Source of the DNA: Roseburia sp.
Lineage (GTDB): Bacteria; Bacillota; Clostridia; Lachnospirales; Lachnospiraceae
DNA length: 64,000 nt
Assembly (NCBI GenBank): GCA_022771695.1
Contig: JALEKJ010000046.1
Span: 1 to 64,000, forward strand
Reading direction: 5' to 3'
Shown: in pieces, positions 25,304-33,777 of the stretch
Numbering within the stretch: position 1 is the stretch's first letter
How the letters are laid out: each line of letters starts with the position of its first letter
Notes under the pieces: generated by a model
Seen by the model: only the letters and a program-made list of their open reading frames with translations
Databases searched by the model: none
What the model was told of the DNA's origin: nothing
Made by a program: the position numbers and the translations under genes

Positions 25304-25338
25304 GGAAGTCTTAGTTTTTCAAGGCTTCCTGTTTTTTT
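25304..25338 (+). terminator. Second terminator beyond the duplicated tRNA end
   Basis: GGAAGTCTT pairs with AAGGCTTCC (one G-U), followed by a run of seven T. No gene seen immediately upstream other than the duplicated tRNA end. From 25339 to 25596 I see no gene and no clear promoter. Confidence 0.75.
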
Positions 25339-25596
25339 GCAATAAAAATGTTTGTGTATGTTGAAAACAATGAGTAGTTTATTTATGAGTTTGCTTTTTT
25401 CGTCCGTATTGACTGCTCATTAATTGTGATTCTGTCAGTGGTTTTAGCACGATAGATGGGCTTATATATGCGGCTCACGGAGAAGGAAAAAGACTGTGTG
25501 AGAAAAATTTTGAAAAAATAAAGGAAATAAGAAGAACGCCCCGAATAATATATATGTAGTCACTGTGTGACTGTACATGAAAAGAGGAGAAAATAC

Positions 25597-26610
25597 ATGT
25601 CGATACGTGAAGAAATAGAGCAGATGGAGCGGGAAAATTTAAGCCCGTATGCGACGCTCAGCGCGAATTCCAAGGGGCGCGATATCCCTGAGGAGCCTTG
25701 TGATATCCGGCCTGTTTTTCAGAGAGACCGTGACCGCATCTTACATAGTAAGGCGTTCCGTAGATTAAAAAATAAGACACAGGTGTTTTTGACTCCGAAA
25801 GGAGATCATTATCGTACCAGATTGTCGCATACACTTGAGGTTTCTCAGAATGCAAGGACGATTGCGAAGGCACTTCGGCTGAATGAGGATCTTGTGGAGG
25901 CGATTGCGCTCGGACATGATTTGGGACATACACCGTTTGGACATGCGGGTGAGTTTGTGTTAAACGAGCTTTGCGAGGAGGGTTTCCGCCATAATGAGCA
26001 GAGCGTCCGTACGGTCGAAAAGCTGGAGAAGAACGGGCAGGGACTTAATCTGACGTGGGAAGTGCGGGATGGTATTTTGAATCATCAGTCCAGCTTGACA
26101 CCGAGTACCTTAGAGGGCAAGATTGTGCGTTTTTCCGATAAAATTGCGTACATTAATCACGATATTGATGATGCGATTCGAGCGCAAGTGCTGACAGAGG
26201 ATGACATTCCTCTTGAGCTTAAGAAGACGCTTGGATTTACGACAAAGCAAAGACTTAATACGTTGATTCACAATATTATCATGAACAGCAGGGAGCGGGA
26301 TGACATCGCGATGTCTCCGGAGATTGAGGAGGCGATGATTGAACTGCGCAAGTTCATGTTTGAGAATGTATATAAGAATCCGGTTGCGAAGGGTGAGGAG
26401 GTAAAGGCAAAGGCGATGATTGAGCAACTGTTTCATTATTATATGGAACATATTGAATTATTGCCGGGCAAGTATCTGCGCATGTTAGACGAAGGAGAGA
26501 AGCAGCAGCGTGTGGTCTGCGACTATATTGCCGGCATGACGGACCAGTATGCAATCACGAAATTCTCAGAGTATTTTTTACCACAAGCATGGCAGGTTGA
26601 TGGCTATTAA
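25597..26610 (+). CDS. dgt: dGTP triphosphohydrolase-like protein
   Basis: HD-superfamily enzyme splitting dGTP (or another dNTP) to the nucleoside and triphosphate, helping balance dNTP pools. The motif set is present: RDRILHSKAFRRLKNKTQVF, then RTRLSHTLEVSQNARTIA and LGHDLGHTPFGHAGE. 337 residues from ATG 25597, chosen because AGAGGAG is properly spaced; the track start at 25567 is a GTG without a site. First of the dgt-dnaG-rpoD-trmK cluster common in Clostridia. Confidence 0.92.
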   Translation: MSIREEIEQMERENLSPYATLSANSKGRDIPEEPCDIRPVFQRDRDRILHSKAFRRLKNKTQVFLTPKGDHYRTRLSHTLEVSQNARTIAKALRLNEDLVEAIALGHDLGHTPFGHAGEFVLNELCEEGFRHNEQSVRTVEKLEKNGQGLNLTWEVRDGILNHQSSLTPSTLEGKIVRFSDKIAYINHDIDDAIRAQVLTEDDIPLELKKTLGFTTKQRLNTLIHNIIMNSRERDDIAMSPEIEEAMIELRKFMFENVYKNPVAKGEEVKAKAMIEQLFHYYMEHIELLPGKYLRMLDEGEKQQRVVCDYIAGMTDQYAITKFSEYFLPQAWQVDGY

Positions 26611-26678
26611 GCCACAGGCGTGACACGCAGTGAAAACTGCGGCAGATGGTTACCGGAGCGTAAGGGAAGGAGTATGGG

Positions 26679-28502
26679 ATGCCATATTTTTCAGACGAGA
26701 TAATAGAAGAAGTACGCTCACGAAATGATATTGTCGATGTGATATCGCAGTATGTGCGTCTTACCAGAAAGGGCAGCACATATTTCGGATTATGTCCATT
26801 TCATAATGAGAAAACCGGTTCCTTTTCGGTATCTCCCAATAAACAAATGTATTACTGCTTCGGCTGTGGGGCCGGCGGCAATGTTTTTACTTTTCTGATG
26901 CAGTATGAGAATTATACATTCGGAGAAGCGATGGAGGTACTGGCGGAGCGCGCCGGTGTGGAACTGCCCAAACAGGAGTTCTCGGCGGCGCAGCGCAGGG
27001 AAGCGGATAAGCGTGCAAGATTATTAGAGATTAATAAGGAAGCAGCAAAGTATTTTTTTATGCTACTCCGCGGAGACAGAGGAAAGCATGCATTGGCATA
27101 TTTTAAGAAACGTGAGCTTTCTGATGAGACAATCAAAAAGTTTGGGCTAGGATATTCAGACCAGTATAGTGACGATTTGTACCGTTATCTGCGGTCAAAG
27201 GGGTATGAGGACGAAATTTTAAAGGAGTCCGGGCTTGTCACGATTGATGAGAAACGAGGCGGATACGATAAATTCTGGAATCGTGCGATGTTCCCAATCA
27301 TGGATGTCCATAATAAGGTCATTGGGTTTGGCGGACGAGTGATGGGAGACGGTGAACCGAAGTATTTAAACTCGCCGGAGACAAAGATTTTTGACAAGAG
27401 CAGGAATCTGTACGGACTTAATTTCGCTCGCGCAACAAAGAAGCCACAGTTACTTTTGTGCGAAGGCTATATGGATGTCATCGCCCTGCACCAGGCAGGG
27501 TTCGATAACGCAGTGGCATCGCTTGGAACGGCGCTTACCAGTGGACATGCAAATTTGCTTAAGCGATACACCAAGGATGTTTATCTGACCTATGACAGTG
27601 ATGGCGCAGGTATCAAGGCAGCGCTTCGAGCGATACCGATTTTAAAAGAGGTCGGTATTACAACGAAGGTCATCAATATGAGCCCGTACAAGGATCCGGA
27701 TGAATTTATCAAGGCATTGGGAGCGGAGGAATATCAGAAGCGCATTGATGCGGCGGAGAACAGCTTTTTGTTTGAAATTCGTATCTTAGAGAAGCAGTAT
27801 GATATGCATGACCCTGAGAGCAAGACGGCATTTTATAATGAAGTTGCAAAAAAACTCTGTGGTTTCTCCGAAAAGTTGGAGCGTGACAATTACATTGATG
27901 CCGTGGCGGCAAAATATATGATTGCAGTGGAAGATTTGCGAAAGCTTGTGAATCAGTATGGACTAAAAATGGGACTTGCAGGCGGAGATTCCGGTAAGCG
28001 CAGATATGAAAGCGATATGGCAGAGAACCAAGCAGGAGATTCTCCGAAGGCAAAGGGCAAGAAAAAGGAAGACGGCATGAAGCAGTCACAAAAGCTTTTG
28101 CTGACCTGGCTGATAGAGAATACGGCGTTATTTGCTAAGATTAGCAAATATATTACGCCGGAGGATTTTACGGAGGAGATTTACCACAAGGTCGCTAAGA
28201 TGCTTTTTGCGCAATATGAGGAGAGCGGTACGGTCAATCCGGCAAGGATTGTCAGCATGTTTGAGAATGAAGAAGAGCAACGCGAGATTGCAGGGCTTTT
28301 TAATGCCAGAATCCACAAGGTTGAGACAAAAGATGACATGGAAAAGGCACTAAAAGAGACCATTGTCCGAATCAAGCAAAACAGTATTGACCATCGTTCT
28401 AAGGCATTGGCACCTACTGACATGGAGGGGCTCATGAAAATCGTGCAGGATAAGAAAGCACTGGAGCAATTAGAAAAAACACATATTTCTATAGATTTGT
28501 AA
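26679..28502 (+). CDS. dnaG: DNA primase
   Basis: Synthesises RNA primers at the replication fork. N-terminal CHC2 zinc finger (CPFHNEKTGSFSVSPNKQ, then CFGCGAGG); catalytic core with Toprim (LLCEGYMDVIALHQAG; DSDGAGIKAALRA); C-terminal DnaB-interaction region. The linker before the C-terminal domain is charged (KRRYESDMAENQ). 607 residues, normal. AAGGAG before the ATG. Confidence 0.97.
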   Translation: MPYFSDEIIEEVRSRNDIVDVISQYVRLTRKGSTYFGLCPFHNEKTGSFSVSPNKQMYYCFGCGAGGNVFTFLMQYENYTFGEAMEVLAERAGVELPKQEFSAAQRREADKRARLLEINKEAAKYFFMLLRGDRGKHALAYFKKRELSDETIKKFGLGYSDQYSDDLYRYLRSKGYEDEILKESGLVTIDEKRGGYDKFWNRAMFPIMDVHNKVIGFGGRVMGDGEPKYLNSPETKIFDKSRNLYGLNFARATKKPQLLLCEGYMDVIALHQAGFDNAVASLGTALTSGHANLLKRYTKDVYLTYDSDGAGIKAALRAIPILKEVGITTKVINMSPYKDPDEFIKALGAEEYQKRIDAAENSFLFEIRILEKQYDMHDPESKTAFYNEVAKKLCGFSEKLERDNYIDAVAAKYMIAVEDLRKLVNQYGLKMGLAGGDSGKRRYESDMAENQAGDSPKAKGKKKEDGMKQSQKLLLTWLIENTALFAKISKYITPEDFTEEIYHKVAKMLFAQYEESGTVNPARIVSMFENEEEQREIAGLFNARIHKVETKDDMEKALKETIVRIKQNSIDHRSKALAPTDMEGLMKIVQDKKALEQLEKTHISIDL

Positions 28503-28587
28503 AAAAAGAGAGAAAATGTGAAAAATCTGGGATGAAAACCGGAGAATAAGGACAAAATAGTAACGAACTATGAGAGGATGAAGCAAA

Positions 28588-29790
28588 ATGGCAAAAAAGA
28601 AAGAAAACATCGAGAACAATTTCGACGGAGATTTGGAAGCAGTAAACAAGGCAGATACACCGGCAACAGACGCTGAGACGAATGCGAATGAGCAGGAGAA
28701 GTTTCAGGAAAAGTTAAAGGAACTTCTTGCAATGGCAAAGAAAAAGAAAAATATGCTGGAGTATCAGGAAATCAGTGATTTTTTTGCGGATATGAATTTG
28801 GATGCAGAGAAGTTCGAGCGCATCTTAGAGTTCTTAGAGGCAAACAGCATTGACGTGCTGCGTATCACAGATGATGACGTCGATGATGAAATGCTTTTAG
28901 AGGTGGAAGAGGAAGAAGAGATTGAGGTTGAGAAGATTGACCTTTCTGTTCCGGATGGTGTTTCCATCGAGGACCCGGTTCGCATGTATTTGAAGGAAAT
29001 CGGAAAGGTGCCGCTGCTATCTGCAGAGGAAGAAATTGAGCTTGCAAAGCGTATGGAGCTTGGCGACCAGGAGGCAAAGAAGCGTCTTGCAGAAGCAAAC
29101 CTGCGTCTGGTGGTAAGTATTGCAAAGAGATATGTGGGACGTGGTATGCTTTTTCTGGATTTGATTCAGGAAGGTAACTTAGGTCTGATTAAAGCGGTAG
29201 AGAAGTTTGATTACCGCAAAGGCTATAAGTTCTCTACTTATGCAACATGGTGGATTCGTCAGGCGATTACAAGAGCGATTGCGGATCAGGCGAGAACGAT
29301 TCGTATTCCGGTGCATATGGTTGAGACAATCAATAAATTAATTCGCGTCAGCAGACAGTTGCTGCAGGAGTTGGGACGTGAGCCGAGTCCGGAAGAAATT
29401 GCTGCAGAGATGAATATGCCGGTAGAACGTGTGCGTGAAATCCTAAAGATTTCCCAGGAGCCGGTTTCTTTAGAGACCCCAATCGGTGAGGAGGAGGACA
29501 GTCATCTCGGTGATTTTATTCAGGATGACAATGTGCCGGTACCTGCAGATGCTGCAGCATTTACTCTGTTGAAAGAACAGTTGGAGGAAGTGCTTGGGAC
29601 ATTGACCGAGCGTGAACAGAAGGTACTGACTCTTCGTTTTGGTTTGGAGGATGGACGTGCAAGAACACTTGAGGAAGTGGGAAAAGAATTCAATGTAACA
29701 CGTGAGCGTATCCGACAGATTGAGGCAAAAGCATTGCGTAAGCTGCGTCATCCAAGCAGAAGCCGCAAGTTAAAGGATTATTTGGAGTAA
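28588..29790 (+). CDS. rpoD: RNA polymerase primary sigma factor
   Basis: Housekeeping sigma-70. A very acidic N-terminal stretch (about 85-120, [13 protein letters not shown]) precedes region 1.2 ([18 protein letters not shown]). Region 2 is [15 protein letters not shown] ... [37 protein letters not shown], region 3 follows, and region 4 ends with the -35-binding helix [16 protein letters not shown]. 400 residues. It matches the TTGACA/TATAAT promoters seen in the window. 85 nt after dnaG and 3 nt before trmK. Confidence 0.97.
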   Translation: MAKKKENIENNFDGDLEAVNKADTPATDAETNANEQEKFQEKLKELLAMAKKKKNMLEYQEISDFFADMNLDAEKFERILEFLEANSIDVLRITDDDVDDEMLLEVEEEEEIEVEKIDLSVPDGVSIEDPVRMYLKEIGKVPLLSAEEEIELAKRMELGDQEAKKRLAEANLRLVVSIAKRYVGRGMLFLDLIQEGNLGLIKAVEKFDYRKGYKFSTYATWWIRQAITRAIADQARTIRIPVHMVETINKLIRVSRQLLQELGREPSPEEIAAEMNMPVERVREILKISQEPVSLETPIGEEEDSHLGDFIQDDNVPVPADAAAFTLLKEQLEEVLGTLTEREQKVLTLRFGLEDGRARTLEEVGKEFNVTRERIRQIEAKALRKLRHPSRSRKLKDYLE

Positions 29791-29793
29791 TAT

Positions 29794-30504
29794 ATGGTTA
29801 AGATATCAGAGCGCTTATGCCGGGCAGCGTCTCTCATCAGTGACGGAAATAGGTTGGCGGATGTGGGAACCGATCATGGGTATGTGCCGATTTACCTGTT
29901 ACAGCAACAGAGAATTCCGCGCGCGATTGCGATGGATATTAATCGTGGACCGCTTGAGCGGGCAAAGGAACACATCCGGCTGTACCGGTTGGAGGAATAC
30001 ATAGAAACACGGCTCTCGGACGGTGTAAAAGCCTTGAAAGCAGACGAGGCAGATTCGATTTTAATTGCGGGGATGGGCGGCGGACTTGTAATGCACATAT
30101 TGGAGGCAGGGCAGGACGTATGCAGACAGGCGAAAGAGCTTGTTTTACAGCCGCAGTCAGAGCTGGAGCGTGTTCGCAGATTTCTCTGGAGCGAGCACTA
30201 CTGCGTGGATGCCGAGGAGATGGTAAAGGAAGACGGAAAGTATTATCCGATGATGCGTGTGTACTATGATCCGGAAATGGAACAGGGAGAAGAGCCTTCA
30301 GAGTGTGACTTTTGTTATGGAAGACTTTTGTTGAAGCAAAGACACCCGGTGTTAAAGGAATATCTGCAGTGGGAATGCCGGATACAGGAGAATATTTTGG
30401 CAGGACTGCAAAGGGTGCCGTGTACGCAGGAAATTCAGGCAAGGATTTGTGAAGTCGAGCATGTGTTGGAAGTGAATGCAAGAGCGCTTGCATATTATGA
30501 ATAG
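29794..30504 (+). CDS. trmK: tRNA (adenine(22)-N1)-methyltransferase
   Basis: SAM enzyme methylating A22 in the D arm of tRNA. Residues 1-160 form the Rossmann domain (RLADVGTDHGYVPIYLL, motif I; LIAGMGGGLVMHIL, family signature), followed by a helical C-terminal tail. 236 residues. Its position directly after rpoD is the usual one in Firmicutes. The 3' end approaches the next gene within 11 nt. Confidence 0.93.
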   Translation: MVKISERLCRAASLISDGNRLADVGTDHGYVPIYLLQQQRIPRAIAMDINRGPLERAKEHIRLYRLEEYIETRLSDGVKALKADEADSILIAGMGGGLVMHILEAGQDVCRQAKELVLQPQSELERVRRFLWSEHYCVDAEEMVKEDGKYYPMMRVYYDPEMEQGEEPSECDFCYGRLLLKQRHPVLKEYLQWECRIQENILAGLQRVPCTQEIQARICEVEHVLEVNARALAYYE

Positions 30505-30514
30505 GGGGATTTTT

Positions 30515-32200
30515 ATGGGCGATAATAAGATGGTAACGTTGTCGATAGCGGGAGAGGAAAAACAGTATGCATACGGTACGAGTTTTCTTGCTATTGCACA
30601 GGAATATCAGGAAAGGTACAACGACGATATTGTGTTGGTTGTGTATAATAACCGCCTTCGTGAGCTTGGAAAAGTAGCAGAAAAGGACGGCACGCTGGAG
30701 TTTGTCACGACTGCCGATAAGACCGGAAAAAAGACTTATCGCCGAAGTGTCACATTGCTGATGCAGAAGGCCGTACACAATCTCTGGGGAGCTGAGCAGA
30801 TTGCTGTGCGCGTGAAATACTCTATCGGACAGGGATACTATTGTGAACTCTGGAGGAAGAGTGAGGAGGGAGAAGCGCGCATTTCGGTGAACGAGGCAAA
30901 AGTATCCGATTTGAAGCGTGAAATGTACCATCTGGTCATGGCGGATATCGAAATCGAAAAGCGTAGCATGAACACGGATGATGCGATTGCACTGTTTCAT
31001 GGGTTGGGCATGACAGATAAGGAAAAGCTGTTCCGCTATCGCCGCAGCTCCAGAGTGAATATTTATGTACTTGACCACTACAAGGATTATTTCTACGGCT
31101 TTATGGTTCCGTCTACAGGCTATTTGAGATATTACGATGTTACACCGTATGAGGACGGATTTGTGTTGTTGTTCCCGGATGAAAATACAAAAGAAGTGGC
31201 GCCTTTCCATCCGTCCGGAAAGCTGTTCCATACGTTAAAAACCTCCAGAGAATGGGGGAAGATGTTGGAAATTGATACGGTTGGTGCACTCAACGATGCA
31301 ATCGCAGCGGGACGTATGCAGGAGATTGTCCTGACACAGGAAGCGCTGTTTGAGGAACGTATCGGGAAACTTGCAGAAAGTATTGTCACCTCAGGAAATA
31401 AGAAGTTTATTATGATTGCAGGACCATCCTCCTCCGGTAAGACAACTTTCTCGCATCGTTTGTCAATTCAGCTTGCAGCGAGAGGTTTAAAACCGCATCC
31501 GTTCCCGTTGGATGACTATTATATTGATCGCACTTTATGTCCGCGCGATGAGAATGGTGAGCTGGATCTGGAATGTCTGGAGTCTTTGGATGTGGAATTG
31601 TTCAATCATGATATGAATGAGCTGCTCGCGGGAAAACGTGTAAATCTTCCGATTTTTAACTTTAAGACAGGAAAAAGAGAATACAAGGATAAGATTATGC
31701 AGTTAGGACCGGAGGATGTACTTGTCATCGAGGGTATTCACGGTTTGAATGATAAATTATCTTATTCCCTTCCGGTAGAGAGTAAATTCAAAATTTACAT
31801 CAGTGCATTGACGCAGTTGAATATTGACGAGCATAATTGTCTGCCGACTACAGACGGCAGAATGATTCGTCGTATCGTGCGAGATGCCCGTACAAGGGGA
31901 ACTTCTGCAAGAGAGACGATTGCGATGTGGGATTCCGTACGGCGTGGTGAGGAAAAATATATTTTCCCGTTCCAGGAAGGAGCCGATGTGATGTTTAATT
32001 CGGCGCTTATTTATGAACTTGCAGTGCTTAAAATGTATGCGGAGCCGCTGCTTTTTGCAATCGATAAGGATTGTCCGGAATATCTTGAGGCAAAGCGTCT
32101 GCTCAAGTTCTTAGACTACTTCCTGCCGATGCCAAGCGATGGAATCAGCCAGAATTCCATTATCCGTGAATTTATCGGCGGTTCCTGCTTCAATGTGTAA
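30515..32200 (+). CDS. TGS-domain nucleoside (uridine) kinase-like protein
   Basis: An N-terminal TGS/ThrRS-like region (about 1-75, VTLSIAGEEKQYAYGTSFLAIAQEY) and a ThrRS second-domain-like part with HGLGMTD are joined to a C-terminal uridine kinase/phosphoribulokinase P-loop domain (MIAGPSSSGKTTFSHRLSIQL; PLDDYYIDR; VIEGIHGLND). 561 residues from ATG 30515, preceded by AGGGGGA. This architecture is common in Clostridia and Thermotoga. True substrate not visible. Confidence 0.88.
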   Translation: MGDNKMVTLSIAGEEKQYAYGTSFLAIAQEYQERYNDDIVLVVYNNRLRELGKVAEKDGTLEFVTTADKTGKKTYRRSVTLLMQKAVHNLWGAEQIAVRVKYSIGQGYYCELWRKSEEGEARISVNEAKVSDLKREMYHLVMADIEIEKRSMNTDDAIALFHGLGMTDKEKLFRYRRSSRVNIYVLDHYKDYFYGFMVPSTGYLRYYDVTPYEDGFVLLFPDENTKEVAPFHPSGKLFHTLKTSREWGKMLEIDTVGALNDAIAAGRMQEIVLTQEALFEERIGKLAESIVTSGNKKFIMIAGPSSSGKTTFSHRLSIQLAARGLKPHPFPLDDYYIDRTLCPRDENGELDLECLESLDVELFNHDMNELLAGKRVNLPIFNFKTGKREYKDKIMQLGPEDVLVIEGIHGLNDKLSYSLPVESKFKIYISALTQLNIDEHNCLPTTDGRMIRRIVRDARTRGTSARETIAMWDSVRRGEEKYIFPFQEGADVMFNSALIYELAVLKMYAEPLLFAIDKDCPEYLEAKRLLKFLDYFLPMPSDGISQNSIIREFIGGSCFNV

Positions 32201-32251
32201 ATCAGATTTGTAAAAGCTGTGCGCTTAGGTGTAACTGGATATAAAAAGTAC

Positions 32252-32280
32252 TTGCTGACAGCATAGATTTCGTGTATATT
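32252..32280 (+). promoter_or_regulatory. rnpB promoter
   Basis: TTGCTG, 17-nt spacer, TATATT, ending about 12 bp before the RNA. Confidence 0.55.
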
Positions 32281-32292
32281 ATTAATTCGTGA

Positions 32293-32737
32293 ATAAGTAG
32301 AGCAAATGATCGCGGCCCGATTCCTTCGGTGTACCGAAATGTTTTCGGTGTGCCGAAATGTTTTCGGGGTGAGGAAAGTCCGGGCTTCACAGGGCAGGAT
32401 GCCGGATAACGTCCGGTGGAGGCGACTCCAAGGATAGTGCAACAGAAATATACCGCCACCGCTGTTATAGCGTGTGAAGAATCCGTAAGGATTCTTCGGA
32501 TTTTGGCTGTGCCAAAATCTGGTAAGGGTGGAAGGGCAGTGTAAGAGACTACCGCCTCGTTGGCAACAACGGGGGCATATGTAAACCCCATCCGAAGCAA
32601 GACCGAATCAAAGCGTTTACGTGGCCCGCCAGCTTTAGGTAGGTTGCTTGAGGTGACTGGCAACAGTCATCCTAGATAGATGATCATTCCCCTGTCTTCG
32701 ACAGGGTGACATAACCCGGCTTATCGTTCTGCTTATT
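32293..32737 (+). ncRNA. rnpB: RNase P RNA, class A
   Basis: Catalytic RNA of tRNA 5' processing. Conserved blocks in order: GAGGAAAGTCCGGGCT (32371), GTGCAACAGAAATATACCGCC (32438), GGTAAGGGTGGAAGGG (32521), TAAACCCCATCC-GAAGCAAGACC (32582), CCTAGATAGATGATCATTCCC (32671) and ACATAACCCGGCTTATCG (32710). P1 pairs AATAAG near 32293 with CTTATT near 32732. The 5' P3 region contains a 19-nt tandem duplication, and the segment at 32475-32520 carries two extra hairpins (expanded P12). About 445 nt. Ends are approximate. Confidence 0.95.
32327..32364 (+). repeat. 19-nt tandem duplication within RNase P RNA
   Basis: CGGTGTACCGAAATGTTTT (32327) is followed directly by CGGTGTGCCGAAATGTTTT (32346), one base different, lengthening the 5' helix region. 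Confidence 0.85.
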
Positions 32738-32755
32738 TATGATATTAAGAAAGAT

Positions 32756-32802
32756 GGCAGTCACCGAAATGTCTGAGAAGACAGGGAGGTGGCTGCTTTT
32801 TT
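32756..32802 (+). terminator. rnpB terminator
   Basis: GGCAGTCACC pairs with GGTGGCTGC (one G-U), followed by TTTTTT. Confidence 0.85.
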
Positions 32803-32930
32803 ATGTAAGGTTAATTTTGCCGGAAAATGAACCGATATAATGAACAACACTTGAAAAACGGATTTAAAAAAACATTCATGGATGAAGAGTGGGAACAAGG
32901 AATATGCGGAATCCTTGCGGGAGAAATGAG

Positions 32931-33608
32931 ATGATAAATCCGGTTAGTATATTTCAAAACGATGCTATGCAGATGCTTCGGAAACGCAGATCAGAGATAG
33001 AGCAAAGGATGAAGTCGGGGGAAATCCAACCGGCTACAATGATAGGCGGTAATGCATATACGGATATTGAATGGAATAAACTATTGGAGCGTATGGATAC
33101 AACCCTAGAGACAGTAAAAGAGGAACAGAAAGAACGTTTTGCACGAATAGACGCGGAGCAGGCGCAAAAAGCAATCTTAAAAAAGATCGAGGAAGAAAAA
33201 AGCAATGTGCCATATTCATATTTGGCAAAAGACGGATTCATAGAATATAATGGAGTCGTGTTCACTTGCGACGAAGAACATCATGCAATTTGCCTCGGAG
33301 ATATGACGAATGAGGAGGAAGTAATTCGTATTCCATTGACCGAGGGCGGCTGTTTAAAGGTTAATCGAAATAATTTGTCGGAATTGTCGAAGGCAATCAG
33401 TATGTTTTCACCTTCTGATATTCGCAGAATTATGGAAGCAATCGCACGAGATGCAAAATGTGAGCAGATGAAGTTGCAACTAGAGGAAGACAGCGATAGT
33501 GTTGGAGAGAGTGCCGAGGCGAAAATGGATAGCCATGGGGCAGATGTTGTGACGGCAGAACAGGTTTCTTTGCTGCTGAAAGACAGAGAACAGGAAAAAG
33601 ATTTATAA
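32931..33608 (+). CDS. Conserved-looking hypothetical protein, 225 residues
   Basis: Not recognised as a named family. The N-terminal third is helical and charged (RKRRSEIEQRMKSGEIQPATMIGGNAYTD), likely coiled coil to about residue 100. A middle segment has short strands (FIEYNGVVFTCDEEHHAICLGDM). A helical region follows with NRNNLSELSKAISMFSPSDIRRIMEAIA, then an acidic disordered tail. ATG 32931 has GGGAG seven bases upstream; the track start at 32889 has none. It stands alone between the rnpB terminator and its own terminator. Confidence 0.7.
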   Translation: MINPVSIFQNDAMQMLRKRRSEIEQRMKSGEIQPATMIGGNAYTDIEWNKLLERMDTTLETVKEEQKERFARIDAEQAQKAILKKIEEEKSNVPYSYLAKDGFIEYNGVVFTCDEEHHAICLGDMTNEEEVIRIPLTEGGCLKVNRNNLSELSKAISMFSPSDIRRIMEAIARDAKCEQMKLQLEEDSDSVGESAEAKMDSHGADVVTAEQVSLLLKDREQEKDL

Positions 33609-33644
33609 AATTACATGCAAAATAAGATGATAATAGTTCGGGAG

Positions 33645-33682
33645 GCTTTCTATGATAGAAGTAAATCATAGAAAGCTTTTTT
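33645..33682 (+). terminator. Terminator after the hypothetical gene
   Basis: GCTTTCTATGAT-agaagtaa-ATCATAGAAAGC followed by TTTTTT. Confidence 0.93.
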
Positions 33683-33710
33683 GAGCGCTTGTTACGCAGA
33701 CAAAAATGTT

Positions 33711-33739
33711 TTGAAAGATACGGTAAAGTGGTGTATGAT
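33711..33739 (+). promoter_or_regulatory. Promoter of the type IV pilus operon
   Basis: TTGAAA, 17-nt spacer, TATGAT, about 40 bp before pilB. Confidence 0.7.
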
Positions 33740-33777
33740 ATCCATATGCGACGTTTTAGAGATGAGAGGGTTAAATC

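Noticed and set aside
25399-25440. Weak resemblance to the shared leader element (GTCCG...ACTGCTCATT)
   Set aside because: Only the first block is partly similar; the second block (TTGATAGGGCGAATGCC) is absent downstream, so chance is likely.
29939-31231. 430-codon ORF antisense to trmK and the nucleoside kinase
   Set aside because: It spans two well-supported genes on the opposite strand and shows no recognisable motif.
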